Positions 24,974-36,547 of a DNA stretch of 64,000 bases are shown here, one piece after another. Positions within the stretch are counted from its first letter, which is position 1, and each line of letters starts with the position of its first letter. The notes beneath the pieces are model-generated. The model saw nothing but the letters and a program-made list of their open reading frames with translations. It had not been told where the DNA came from and did not search any database. Source of the DNA: Pyricularia pennisetigena (taxonomy: Eukaryota; Ascomycota; Sordariomycetes; Magnaporthales; Pyriculariaceae); NCBI RefSeq assembly GCF_004337985.1, contig NC_043742.1:5197259-5261258 (forward strand). Direction: 5' to 3'. The position numbers and the translations under genes were made by a program.

Positions 24974-25169
24974 ATCTGTCCCAATCTCTCATGTTGAAGC
25001 CTCCTAGATTGTTCCCTCATCCTCACAAGCTTCCATCGAACATTCAAAGACATCCAGAACAAACAACAATAGTATTTTATCAAGCCAACTCCGTTTATCA
25101 CCGGCCTTTAGCCTAAACTCTGTCAAGAAAACGAACCTCAAGGTAGAATAACACAGCCAAAAGCCAAAA

Positions 25170-25910
25170 ATGCAGCTCTCAAGCCTCCTCGTCTTCGTCG
25201 GCGCCGTCGCCGCCCTCGACATCCCTACCAACGTCCGCCGTGACGCCCCGACCAAGGTCGAGCGTGACCTGGCCACCATCTCGCGCGTCGTGACCGACGT
25301 CGACGGCAAGATCAAGGACCTGACCGACAGCATCAAGAACTTCAACGGCGACCCCTCTGGCATCTCCAAGTCGTCGTCGTCCCTCATGTCGACTCTCAAG
25401 CAGGGCGCCAGCGACGTGAACGCCGGCACCTCCATCACGCTCAACGAGGCCATCACCCTGCAGGCCCAGGTGTCGGGCCTCCAGAGCGACTCCAACAACC
25501 TCATCAGCGCCCTGTCCGACAAGAAGAAGGCCTTTGAGGACGCCAGCCTGTGCGGCGTCATCTACCAGCAGTCGGGCGACCTCGGCACCAACGCAAAGTC
25601 CCTCATCGACGCCGTTGTCTCAAAGGTGCCCCAGGACGTCCAGTCGCTCGCCCAGCAGGTCGCCTCGGGCTTCAGCAAGACCCTCATGGACACCCAGGCC
25701 CAGTTCGCCCCCGGCAACTGCACCAACAAGGGCACCGCAGTCGGCGGCGGCTCCTCCGGCTCCCCTGCTGCCTCGGGCTCCGGCTCCAGCTCTGGCGGTG
25801 GTGCCTCTGGCAGCACCCCCACCGGTCAGCCCGTCACCGCCGGCGCTGCCACCTTTGCCGCCCCGGTCGGCTTCGTCATGGCCCTCGCTGCCGCCAGCTT
25901 TCTTTTGTAA
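25170..25910 (+). CDS. HsbA-like cell-wall protein, GPI-anchored
   Basis: Intronless, 246 residues, with strongly C-ended codons typical of high expression. A signal peptide (about 1-17) is followed by the ~150-residue alpha-helical domain of hydrophobic surface binding protein A / cell wall galactomannoproteins: heptad-like Val, Leu and Ile, NAGTSITLNEAITLQAQV, one Cys in SLCGVIYQQ and one in PGNCTNKG. Then comes a Ser/Gly/Thr-rich linker (about 190-225) and a hydrophobic tail, the pattern of a GPI-anchor signal. Known for the family: secreted proteins that coat hydrophobic surfaces and in Aspergillus recruit hydrolases. Attachment to wall or membrane through GPI is inferred from the tail. 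Confidence 0.87.
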   Translation: MQLSSLLVFVGAVAALDIPTNVRRDAPTKVERDLATISRVVTDVDGKIKDLTDSIKNFNGDPSGISKSSSSLMSTLKQGASDVNAGTSITLNEAITLQAQVSGLQSDSNNLISALSDKKKAFEDASLCGVIYQQSGDLGTNAKSLIDAVVSKVPQDVQSLAQQVASGFSKTLMDTQAQFAPGNCTNKGTAVGGGSSGSPAASGSGSSSGGGASGSTPTGQPVTAGAATFAAPVGFVMALAAASFLL

Positions 25911-26430
25911 ATAGCATGTTTTCTAGCGTTGCATTGTGAGACAGGGCTGCATACTTTTTGACAAAGTGTGGACCCCGGTTCCAAGAAAAGGCCTGTGTTC
26001 ACGAGAAGAGATTTCTTGTTGAGCTGAAGGGAGTGTAAGAGATCCAAGGATTAGAGAGCCAGCATGAGTTGTTTTGATAGTGTCTTGTCTTTTTCTTTTG
26101 TTTAGCTTTTCCTCAAATTGATATCAATAATAAGCATTAGCATTGTCATTACGTACCGCCTTCATTTGCATTAGAGTATTCATGGTTTCTGTCTCCTGTC
26201 TCTGTAGTTGGGATATTAAGTTGAGAACCACGTTTCGGTAGTCTCCTTGCAGTTTGGTACAGCTCTCAGAACGCAGCGCTCAAAGAAAAATCGGGCAGGA
26301 GAATACTGCAAAACATATGAATTAGACGCAATATGTCGCCATCTAATCTCACCTCGTCCACCGCCCAAGTCTGCCTCGTACTGTAGCCCGATGCAGAACA
26401 ACACAAGGTGGGAGCTTCTTGATCAAGTCT
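25911..26430. other. Convergent 3' spacer
   Basis: Tail-to-tail region between the HsbA-like gene and TAF11. It presumably holds both 3' UTRs; nothing else is seen. Confidence 0.4.
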
Positions 26431-27764
26431 TCACCTGAATATTCTTTTCCCTCCAGTCTTGATCGGAAACCTTTCCACGCCGTTCTTCTGTTGTTCCTGC
26501 CAAACCCTGAGGGACCCTATTCCCTGGCTCTGAGCGGACGCTTGGTAGCGACGTACTGCTTCCCTGAGGTGATCTGGACGCAGGGGTCCTCGGGGCGGCT
26601 CCCGTAGAATAACTTCCCGTTTCTGGCGGTCCCTCTCGTCGATGCGACTAGCAAAGCTTGCGGATGCGCCACCGCCGCCTTCGGTGAAGGAGTTGTTTAA
26701 TGTGGCGCTGCTGTCACCCTGGCTCACAGCCGCTGCCTCTTCGGCGGCCTCCTCCTCCGCTGCGGACATGACTTTGCCTGGCCATGGGATTTCTTCACCG
26801 ACTTCAAAACTTCCGTCCTCATTTTCTGTCACAGGAGCGGCCTGCGGTTCCTCCCCACTGGCGATCCATTCGGCCTGCACCTGGCGCGCTATCATTATGA
26901 TATCGCAAAGATAGAACTTGGTGACAGTGCGGACCGCCGTGACCACCTGCAGTGGCACTGATTGTGACACGGTTGCGTTTACGATCTATGGGTCAAAATA
27001 AAACAGGTCAGGAGTGCGTCCACGTCAAGCGTCAACATGTATTCAAACAGACTCACACGACGAACGACAGGATCTGGCAACTTGGCCGCCCTCCAATTGG
27101 AATATCTGTCAAATTGGTCTGCGTCCATGCAGCGCGTAAGCATTGCGCGCAAGCGCTTCTCCTCCTGCGCCTGCGCCTCGGACCGCTTGGCCGAAGTGAT
27201 GCTCATGTGTACGTTATCCTCATTGTCCTCCTCCTCTTCGGCATGCTCCTCGCCGCCCTTTCCGCCACCGGCCACGCTCTTGCCGTCAGCAGCACCGCCC
27301 CCGGCGCCTCCGCCGACCGATGGGGCAGCACTTGAGCCCGTGGCCTTTGCCAGCTCCGCCTCGCGCGCCTTCTCGGCCTTTGACTTGCGGCCGCGTTTCT
27401 TCTTAAGAAGCGGGCCTACGCCGCTGCCGACGGCACTGACCTGGCTTCCCGACACGATGCTCATGTTGTCGGAGAAGGCCGACGGGGAGCGCGGGCCGCC
27501 CATGTCTTCTGGCGGGAATGAGGTCTGGCGGAGCGGATGGGCGGATCCGGGCGGGACCGAGGTCACCGACATGGTCGAGGCCTTGCGCCGCTTGTTGACG
27601 GTCGAGGTAGTGCCGTCGCCGGTTATCGATGGTCGCTTCTTGTTGCCGATGACGGCCGATGCGTTGTTCCTGAGGGCTGCCGCGGTGAGAGGCAGCTGGC
27701 TGTTGGATGGCTGCGGTGGTGAGAGCGCGATGGGCGACTGGGTGTAGGCTGGTGGAGACGCCAT
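26431..27764 (-). CDS. TAF11: TFIID subunit TAF11
   Basis: Two exons read leftwards: 27764-27057 and 26985-26431, 420 residues, donor GTGAGT and acceptor TAG in phase 0. The splice joins the histone-fold domain: FDRYSNWRAAKLPDPVVRR then IVNATVSQSVP, then VVTAVRTVTKFYLCDIIMIARQVQ (about 215-280), typical of TAF11, which pairs with TAF13 in TFIID near TBP/TFIIA. The N-terminal ~200 residues are disordered, with Lys/Arg clusters (KKRGRKSKAEK) and an acidic EEHAEEEEDNEDN patch. After the fold comes an acidic linker and a conserved PLRPDHLREAVRRY helix that completes the family pattern. It acts in the nucleus. It diverges from the GTP cyclohydrolase gene. Confidence 0.93.
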
Positions 27765-28580
27765 TGTATTTCCTTTCCACTCTAGACTAGACTAGACGGT
27801 AAATCCCGTTCAGGACCGACTCGCCGGCAATGGATATCGATAATACTACACAAGGTTCTGCTTGTGGCCAGTGCGCAGATATCTCCTGTTTTGGTTCGTG
27901 AATGACTAGAAGTGGGTGGAGAGTGTGGTGTTGAAGCTCGCGACACCAAGTTGCTGTGGAGCACCACGGACGCCTAAAACTGACGTGACGTGCGGGAGAA
28001 TTGTATCGTATTGGCGGTACAGTACCGGTAAAGTACCCTGGCATTGCGGCTTGGCGTTTCTATTAGGTTCAAAAATGTGAGACCATGCGCCCGCGGCTCT
28101 GCCGGTTGCTTCTCTGGGTAACATCCAGAGCACCCCACAAGCTCACGAAGCTAAGCTCTGTTGGGGGAAGCGTGCAGCTAAAGAAGGCGAAAAAAAAAAA
28201 AAGTAACCCCACCTTTTTTTTGTTGCGCTCTAAAGTAAATGTCCTGCCTGCAAGCGAATTTTTGGAGAAAGCGAGGGCCGACGGACACCCGACCTCTTCG
28301 GGGATGGTGGTACAACCCGCGGTAAGATGTGAATTTTTCAGGGTCTAGTCCAGGCTTACTTGACTCGAGATTGGGGGGAAACAACAATATGAGACCTACA
28401 TCAGATTAAACAAAAGCCGAATCTGGTTTTGTACCAAGTTTTGCTAGTTCATCCAACCCACTTCTGAGCTAATCTGCTCTTTTCCAGAATTCTATGGGAT
28501 TCGTCAAACTGCACCAAATCATCCTCGTCTACCCAACTCACCGAACACATTAGAAATATTACCTACACTGCTCCTGCGTC
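27765..28580. promoter_or_regulatory. Divergent promoter region, TAF11 / GTP cyclohydrolase I
   Basis: 816 bases between two divergent starts. Short CTAGA repeats lie at 27780-27796. No defined site is recognised. Confidence 0.45.
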
Positions 28581-29712
28581 ATGGGGAGGGCCGACGATCG
28601 GACCTCGCCGGCTGTGAGCTCGAGCTCGAGCTCGGGTAACAGCGGTACAAAACGAAGTCGCAAGCATCGAGACGACGAGCCGGCCGCCGGTGCGACAGAG
28701 CACACCAAGAAGAAGCACAAGAAGCGCAAGTCAGACCACGGCGTCAATGGCGTCATCAAGACCGCGCAAAGGAGGTTGAGCCTGAGCAATGCCGCCCGTG
28801 ATCCCCGCGACGAGCCCCCGCCGAAGCCCAAAAAGAAGCCCGAGGCCCCGACAAGGTCGCCAAGCCCCGTCATAGACTTTGACGGCTTGAGTAGGCCAAG
28901 TGCGTCTCCTCTCCCCTGCTTTATTTTGCTGCTACAACATTGCTCTTGTAGCCCCTTGCGTCATCTCTACTCTGCTCGTACCGTCTCACTGACATGACAA
29001 TCATCAATCAGGCGTCGGGACCCGAGCAAGACTGGAGGAAACCCCGGAGCAGGCGGCGGAGAGGCTGGAGCGCATGCGTGGGGCCGTCAGGACTCTTCTG
29101 GAATGTGTCGGCGAAGACCCGGACCGGCAGGGCTTGCTGGCCACGCCCGACAGGTACGCCAAGGCTCTGCTCTTCCTCACCAAGGGCTACCAAGAAAACA
29201 TAAAGGACATTGTGAACAACGCCATATTCCACGAGGGGCACAACGAGATGGTCATTGTCAAGGACATTGAGATTTTCAGCATGTGCGAGCATCATCTGGT
29301 GCCGTTCACTGGCAAGGTGAGGGAGATCCGGACCTCAACCAACCCTCGGGGACGAACTTTGAGCAATCTACTAAATCTTCATCTCGTCTTACCACCTGTA
29401 CAGATGCACATAGGTTATATTCCTGCCAACTCCGTCATTGGACTTTCAAAGCTTCCTCGCATTGCGGAGCTCTTCGCCCGCCGCCTGCAGATCCAAGAGC
29501 GTCTGACCAAAGAGGTGGCGAATGCAATCTTTGAGGTGCTCAAGCCGCAGGGAGTTGCCGTAGTGATGGAGTCCAGCCATTTGTGCATGGTGACGCGCGG
29601 TGTGCAAAAGACAACCGCTACAACCATCACCAGCTGCGTCCTGGGCTGCTTTGAAGGCCGGGAGAGGACTCGCAATGAGTTCCTGAGCCTGATTGGTGTC
29701 AACAGGCACTGA
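28581..29712 (+). CDS. FOL2: GTP cyclohydrolase I
   Basis: Three exons, 28581-28899, 29012-29316 and 29404-29712, 310 residues. It converts GTP to 7,8-dihydroneopterin triphosphate (EC 3.5.4.16), the first step of folate and pterin synthesis. Zinc ligands are visible: Cys198 and His201 in MCEHHLVPF and Cys269 in [42 protein letters not shown] and QERLT are also intact. The first ~105 residues are a Ser/Lys-rich tail with basic KKKHKKRK clusters that could be nuclear-import signals; related filamentous fungi have similar tails ending [18 protein letters not shown]. The splice GLSRP-SVGTR restores that block. It is tail to tail with thymidylate kinase, 417 bases away. Confidence 0.96.
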
Positions 29713-30129
29713 TGGGGTTGGGCAAGGACAGTGAGGCTCAGTGATGCATGTTGAAAAGGCCCTGACAGGGCCCGGTGGGCAAGAGAATGCTATGTGTTCT
29801 GTTTTGTCCTGTTGTTTTCGGCGTTCAAGGCTGAGTATTTCGGATTTTTTTGTTTTGTTTTTTTGGGGTTAGGTGGGAACTGGATTTCAACATCATATAA
29901 ACCGGGCAGAGGCACCCCCGGTGGTTTGCAATTTTCGCACTCGGAGTTTGCTATGAGAGTTAGTCTAGAGTCTAGACGCCGGGCTCAACGCCCCCAACAC
30001 TTATGATATATTTGGCGTGATCAGAACAAGTTGGGGCATTTTATTCACATTGATGGCTTTTTTGGGTATCATTATGAGTGTGCAGAAGCGAGAACAAGAG
30101 GCTCGAGCATAGATCGAAACGCAGGCAAA
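29713..30129. other. Convergent 3' spacer
   Basis: Between the stops of GTP cyclohydrolase I and thymidylate kinase. No gene is seen; likely overlapping 3' UTRs. Confidence 0.4.
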
Positions 30130-31084
30130 TCATGACACCCTCCGCACAACCTTCCCGACCTCGCCCCTACCGACAGCGTCCAGCCTCGGCTCCACCACCT
30201 TCCAGATGTCTTTGGAGACAGCTTCGACCGACGGGCTGGCATCGACCACGTGCAGGTCCTCCTCCTCCTGCCGGGCCCTCTCCTCGCGCTGGCCGGCGCC
30301 GTCCTCGACCCGACCCATGCTCAAGCCCCAGAACAGCTCACGGACCCGGCGCTGCATCTCGGCCCTCTCGTAGAGCTCATCGCCCCAGCCGCCGCGGGCC
30401 TTGGCCTGGTCCTCGCTCAGGTCCAGGAAGAGGACCAGGTCCGGGCGCGGAAGGCCGACCTCGGGCGCCCGGGCCCACGAGAGCGGCAGGGCCGGGTTCT
30501 GCTTGGCCGCGCTGTAGACCATGCCCGAGTAGTAGTACCTGTCGCATATCACCGTCGTGCCGGCGGAGAGCAGGGCGGTGATTTGTTTTCTGGAAGGGAT
30601 TTTTTTTTTTTGTTAGTGGGAGACGTAAGTATGTTTGTTTGTCTTCTATGCGCATTCGCAATTTTCTTTTTCTGGGTGGGTACATGTCACAGGGAAAACG
30701 CCCCAAGAGCGCAAAGGGGGAAAACTTACGCTGCCTCCCATCTGTTTGCGCTAAAGAGCAAGTGGATGACGTGGTCGTCCATGTCCACCTGGCTTTTCAG
30801 GTATCCGTCGATCATCTGGCCGATGGGCGTAGTCCTGTCTAGAGCACGGCGAGTTCAGGTTCAGACGAAAGGTGTGCCAGAGTGGGACAACCATGACAAG
30901 AAATAGAAGAATAAAAAAAAAAAAAATATCTACCAGGAAACCTCATCACCTTGACGTTACGCCCGAGCTCGAGGAGCCGCTTCTCCAGCAGCTGGACCTG
31001 CGTCGTCTTGCCGCTCCGGTCAAGGCCTTCGAGGACGATCAGCGCGCCACGCACGGCAGTTGCCTCGCTGCTGGTCGAAGTCAT
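30130..31084 (-). CDS. CDC8: Thymidylate (dTMP) kinase
   Basis: Three exons read leftwards: 31084-30934, 30838-30730 and 30589-30130; 239 residues. It phosphorylates dTMP to dTDP with ATP (EC 2.7.4.9), essential for dTTP supply. The P-loop GLDRSGKTT is at residues 20-28. The first splice creates the FPDRTTPIG motif (Asp51-Arg52). FSANRWEAAKQI spans the second splice, and DRYYYSG is at 103-109. The region around GWGDELYERAEMQRRVRELF corresponds to the lid and following helix. The GTP in the donor and the CTAG acceptor are the only ones that restore FPDR. An ATG further upstream precedes a poly-Phe stretch coded by a poly-A run and is rejected as start. Confidence 0.95.
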
Positions 31085-31735
31085 GCTGAACCGGTCACCA
31101 AAGTCTAGAAAAAAGAAAAAAAAAAAAAAAACAAAAAATATCAAGATGAGTGTAGGCCAAGTCAAAAGCGAGAGGTATGATAGTCGACAACTAGGGGTCT
31201 GGATTGAATAGCTATGAATTGAGGATGATCGTCAAGCGGCACACTTATTTATATACTTATTTATATAAGATAACCAATGCATGCATCCCACAGCGTTGTC
31301 TCCTGATACTCTCCTGATTTTGTACCCCGCTACCAGGCTGGCGTTCAAATGCCTAGAACAAATCACGTGACAGTCATTTATGCCGATGCCAGCTTTGTCA
31401 GGATTGGGAGTTTACTGTACACCTGACGGCTTCACGCAGAAGTTGTTTGGGTCAACATGAAGGTGACTTGTAAATATACGATGTCCTCTAAAAAGGAGGG
31501 GAAAAAACACGGAACTGTAGTGCATCAGATATCAAAAGCCCAGATTCCAACGCCATAAATCAAATCCCATGACCAATGTCCACCAGTACAATACCCAGAA
31601 ATCACCTCTGACGCCTGATAGAACTCCTTGAAGCCAACATCATCCCTATCACACATTAACATAGCCAACCGAAAGACTCCAGACCCAAAGAAGCGCTCAA
31701 GGAGCCGAGGAAGCAAGAACAACATGAATGTGATG
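31085..31735. promoter_or_regulatory. Upstream region of CDC8 with a TCACGTGA palindrome
   Basis: 650 bases between the CDC8 start and the stop of the KEN-box gene on the same strand. An eight-base palindrome TCACGTGA at 31363-31370 contains the E-box CACGTG, about 280 bases upstream of the CDC8 ATG. Binding by a bHLH factor is plausible but not shown. Confidence 0.4.
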
Positions 31736-33287
31736 TCATGAGGCAAGAATTTCGGGGGTTTGCAGAACCTCGACTGCTGGCTCAGTTGTGCCCTCGGGTT
31801 TCTCTTCAGCCTTTTCCTCAACCGCAAGGCTGGTGGAAGATGGGCTAGCTAGGGTTTCGGGTTCGGCGTCATCCCTTGAGCTTCCGCTCTCCCACAGCTC
31901 AAAACTCTCGCCAGTGCCCTCGACAGGTTGCAACAGGGCAGCTTGCGGCGCAGGCACGTCTCTCCTGCTCATCAGCGCGTCGACCGAGACATCGGCATCG
32001 AGCTCTGGCGCAAACACAAATTTGGCTTTGCCTTTGCTGTCCATGTCGTCGTGCCCCCTTGGCTCTTCGTCGCCATGAACGGTTTCGGCATCCTCGTCGT
32101 CGACGTACTCCCCAGGCACGATGATGAACGAGTCGCTACCGCAGCCATCTGCATAGTAGTCCGCAGCGTTCATCTCGGTAAGAGGCCCACGAGTCTTCTC
32201 GACAAGCATGTCGTCCTCGCTGCGCCGGGTGCGGATCTGGCTGACGTCATCAGCTGGCGGGATGTTCTCCTTGTCGCGACCCTCTGCACGTTCCCGGACC
32301 GCCTTTTGCTCGCTCTCCTCATCGCTACTGATGTCTAGGACGCAGGTGCTGTGCTGCAGCAGGTTTGTCATCTCCTGCTCTGGCGTGTCCTCGTGGATCT
32401 CGAAAGTCCAAGAGCTGTCCAGGGAATCGTAGAGATCAACCACGGGGGCCGCCGGCACATTGTGACGCGATGCGTAGTTGGAGATGGTACCCTTGAGAGC
32501 GGCATCCAAAGAAAATGGTGCTGCCGCTGCTGCTGCGCCACGACCGCTGCCCTTGCCGAATGCTGGAGGGTCTACGCGCGTAAACGGGCTAGCTGTGCGG
32601 CGGCGATTGGACAGGATGCCGACGCGCTTGCTTCCGCGAGTCGGAGAACGGCCTGCAGGTGCCGAAAGCGGAGTAGACGATGACAGTGACGAATTGATCT
32701 TTGCGATGGGCGACCTGGACTGGATAGTGCTTCTTGGCCTGGCAATCGGCCTGCTGGTTTTGTTCAGAGATGGTGTTGTAGCGGTCCTTGGCGAAAGAGA
32801 GCTTCCACTGCTGGTCTTGGTCAGGATGAAGGTGGAGGGTTTTAGGCAGTCATTGGAAAAGAAGCTGTCGGATCCCTTGGACCTCTTGGCGAACAGGGCC
32901 GGGTCAACATTCTCCGAATCGTCTGTATCAATAGAATCGGCCTTTCGCTTGCCGTTGCTGGCAGGAGAGAAAGCTACGGGAAGCATTCAGCAGGTCAGCC
33001 TCGCATGTTCGCACGATTATTCGCCAGTGTGATCAAATGACAGCCTGAAACTACTCCACAAGACTCGTAGCGAAGAACAACCGGTTATGCATGCAATAAT
33101 ACAAGAAATGGAAATTGACAAAGCACCGATAATTTTGGGGGTGCGTGCGATTGACTGGGCGATACACGAAACGGAAGCTAGGAGAAATGTGTCGCATACC
33201 ATTCTGTCGATTCTTCAGACTTGTCAAACCCTGTAGTCGGGTTCCATCCAGAGGAGCAAATGGCTGACGAGGAATAGTGCTGGCCAT
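31736..33287 (-). CDS. Conserved-looking disordered protein with KEN box, function unknown
   Basis: Two exons read leftwards: 33287-33200 and 32973-31736, 441 residues. I do not recognise a catalytic domain. Seen: an N-terminus PRQPFAPLDGTRLQGL followed across the splice by KNRQN-AFSP, a nuclear-signal-like KRKADSID, many Ser/Thr-Pro sites with nearby Lys/Arg (GRSPTR, RSPIAK, ASPFTR), a poly-Ala run, and PFSLDAALKGTISNYASRH. There is an acidic DISSDEESE patch and a KEN box (RDKENIPP, Lys264-Asn266), then an acidic C-terminal half. KEN boxes are known APC/C destruction signals and S/TP-K/R sites fit cyclin-dependent kinases, so a cell-cycle-regulated nuclear protein is a fair inference. It lies directly upstream of CDC8 on the same strand. 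The splice phases agree, so the model is good though the role is unknown. Confidence 0.75.
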
Positions 33288-36200
33288 TGTCAAATAGATT
33301 GGTGGGCGAACAGGTGTTTGTATGCAGTGTGTTGTTTAGGAATGAGCAGAACGAATTGATTTGCAACCGAGGAGGTGCGCGGCCAGCACTAGTGCAGCTG
33401 CTACCTGAATCGCGAAATCTAGCTTCGACAATGCCAGGTATGTTTGTTTGTTTTTATCGCCTCCAGTTGAATGCAAATGCAGTGGTAAAATGAAAAGTCG
33501 TCAAAAAAGAGGAGAAGAGGGGGCGAGGATTGGTATTAATGCAGACACACGTCTTCTTATTGCAAGTAGATGACGAGAAGGGAGGTTTGAGGCGGTCTTG
33601 GTGGTCTGTCTGGGATTCAGTGGCAAGCGGTCGCTCAAATGGGCCGGTGTGGCGGAGGGGGTGGCCGCTTTAGACAAGGCCCAGACGCGATTTTAATCGT
33701 CGCAGCGGTGTATGTAGTAATTAAAGAGGCGCAGCGAGCACGATTTGATCGATTGAGCAGTACAGAAAGAAAGGCTATACAATCATTGAGCAATAAAAAA
33801 AAAAATCGCCAACGACAGCGAGCAACGAATCTTTGTCGAATGAAGCGAGTGATAGAGTAGGACAGATGTGCTTGTTGTCGGACAGGTTGGTCGAGGCCCG
33901 GGTTGGAAAGGGGGGAGGGGAATCAATCAATCAATTAATCGACTGGCACTTACACGCTCAGACCTCTGACGGGTCTCCTGTAGCCAAAGCCTATGGGCTG
34001 TCTTGCTTTACGTGCCGGGACGTGGTAAAACTTTATGGAGTAACGCGTAGGGCGTAGTTTTGGCGTTTGGGCCAACAGGATTTCGTTCCTGTCTAAAGTG
34101 GAGCTTGGGCCAGCTGCTCCAGCCAAGCACAAATCAGGGAAACGCGGCGGACAGCTCCAAATTTCATGCAAATGCAGCCAAGGTGTCCGCGGATTTTATT
34201 TGCTGGGACGCTGGATCCAGCAAGCGCCGGACAGAAGCAAGGCATAATTGCTTTGCCTTTGGTCCCTTTTTCACCAGTAATATTTCTTGTGCAACGCAGC
34301 TCCAGTCTCATTCGTGTGTTGCACCAACTCTGTCGTGTCTGCACGTAATGCCAGCAAACCAGGGGCACTAATCACAGTACAGCCCAGAACACAAGCAGGC
34401 GGCTAGCGCAGGACAAGTGGCATACTGGGCAGGCTCGCCTCTCAATAGCCCTTTAACGATGGCTTGACGAGGAATGCAAGGGACCAACCAGGCATGGATG
34501 GAACTGGAAAGGTAAGGAGAATCTGACGATGGTTGGGAACCCGCGTCCTCTTTCGGGGATTGAGCACTACGGCAAGCACAGTAAGAAAGTAGATCCTTTT
34601 GTCCTGCAGATTGCCAGCTGGCCTGCATTGAATGGGGAAACAGACGAATGGGGAAGCTGCCTTGGCTGCCAATCAACGCGTCGAGAGTTGAGGCACTTCC
34701 AAACTTATCCCTGTTCACGATGAGCCCGGTGGAATCTTGACCCAAGGGCGTCTCGGCACACGCGAACATCGCGACGATCGCGTAGCAATTAAAATCCCCG
34801 CCAAAATCCGCCCTTGCTGGAGCCTTGCCGGAGCTTTCTTTCTCTACTTGCTGGGGAGCCCTGCAGCTGTGCAGCCTGAATCTATCATATCGTGAAATCT
34901 GGCTTTCTTTCGTACCACCAAAGAGCAGGATTCATCTATTGCTACCGTTCGAAGAAGTGCTTGCGGCTTGAAAAAATTCTTACAGGTTGGAATTGCCGAC
35001 ATATGTTCCAGATTCAGACATCTTTTGTGGGAAAAAAAACCAACCAGGGTTGCTAAGGTACAGGTACAGGCACAGGCAGGTACAGGTGCAAGCACGGGTG
35101 CAGGCACCGGTAGGCACAGGCAGGTACAGTACGCATCATAGCTGGTCAATTGCTGTGCTAAAACTAGGCACCATCCACACTACTGTCAGCCAAACACCCG
35201 CTAGGAAAACTAGGCTGGGTTGGTTTCCGTTTCCCTTACGCACTCTGTCTACCGGTAGTAGCAGGTAGTATTCATGTGCGACAGGAGGACCAAAGCATAG
35301 CACGAGTCAAGTGACTCATTAATTCCATCACAAGCAAAGGCTTGGCCAGAATCCAGCCATCTCTCAAAGAATGTTGCATGCCAATGCAATACTCGAAACT
35401 CCCAGCCATCAAGCCATTTTTTTCTCTTGTGATGTCATGTCAGACCTTTTTTCCTCAGCACTGCATATGCTTTCTTATAACATTCTGAGGCTGTGTCTTG
35501 TGACAGAGCGTTTCAAATCAGGCCTGGGGCTGATAGCCAAAGATGGTCGCGTTGATTGCAGCCGCCATGTTATTGTCGTAGTCTGATAGAGTGTTGCCAC
35601 AGATGCATTGATGCGTTGGCACTCGATTGGCTCTCGCACAAGCTGATATCTCTTGGATCGACCAGCCTTGCCTTCGTTACCTTTTTCCACCTTCCCATGG
35701 AGTTCGGAAATGGATTAGAACAGGCCTGGGAGGATGCAGAGATCAGCGATATCCTGCGTCAGATGCGTCTGGGGCATCAGTAGCTGTCTTATATTTAGCT
35801 GCCTGAGGACATTGAGGCAAATACCCCAAGTACTATATAGCCTGCCGGAAACGGAGTCTGCACCGGGTCGGAACTGCAAGTATCAGTGCCACCCCGGGGC
35901 AACATCAGGCAGCGGCCCCACTTAGTACAAGTGGCCAGTCATACGCCGAAATGGAGATGCCCGTGTTTCCCTATCAAACTCCAAATGAGGCTCAACTCGA
36001 GGTCGTATCACTGCTCGACCTGGTTAGCATGATTGTGATGCCTTGGTGGTTAGTACGTTTGGACTTTAAAAGACAGATGTTCACATGTACCAAGTTAGAA
36101 TCTCCCACGCTCTCTATTACGCTATTCAGTCTTACAAGACTTTATTACACAGTAATATACGTTCTACTTCCGTCCGTTGCTCGTCATGACGTTCCTGCAC

Positions 36201-36547
36201 CAGTTACACACTTTTGCCGGTAGTACAGTACTACCCAAGATTCCCTACCACAAGTCCTAAAGTCACCAATAGGACAGGCTTCCTCCTTGCCGTGCCTCAT
36301 CCGTCTGTAGTTGGGGTGGATGGTATGCAGAGCTGGCATCAGGCAGGCTCTGGGTGTTGCTTGCAGGCATCTATCACGTGATTTCGAGTATACAAGGACA
36401 AATGATGTGATATCTTGTCTATAAAGCTTCAAAAAGCTGCTGTAAATTGGCGGCTTGTACTCGCTGATTCCTGGCCCACCATTCTTGGCCCTTTCTTCTT
36501 CACATCCCGTTGTTTCCTTTCCCATATACATTCATCCAACTGTCAAT
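33288..36547. other. 3.3-kb gene-poor stretch
   Basis: Nearest part is the promoter of the KEN-box gene. Two ACGCGT motifs (about 34044 and 34677), a degenerate tandem repeat (35057) and a TCACGTGA palindrome (36374-36381) occur. An open frame of 133 codons at 34368-34769 (minus) has no recognisable character. No RNA gene was recognised. Confidence 0.4.
35057..35128. repeat. Degenerate tandem repeat of ~6 bp units (GGTACA / GGCACA)
   Basis: Around twelve imperfect units alternating GGTACA, GGCACA, GGTGCA and similar, some 4-bp GGCA insertions. A decayed minisatellite in gene-free DNA. Confidence 0.8.

Larger units (their letters stand above)
20458..25169. other. 4.7-kb gene-poor stretch
   Basis: Only short, non-coding-looking frames occur. 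It contains poly-A/T runs (21795-21813, 22030-22051), a pentanucleotide repeat (21345) and many short GTAGGTAG-like motifs. No RNA gene or transposon was recognised. The last few hundred bases are the promoter of the HsbA-like gene. Confidence 0.4.

Noticed and set aside
25534..25939. Pro/Ser- and Arg-rich frames inside the HsbA-like gene
   Set aside because: Out-of-frame shadows of a GC-biased coding sequence on the same strand.
34368..34769. 133-codon frame on the minus strand
   Set aside because: No motif, no splice partner, no coding-like composition, in a promoter-like gene desert.
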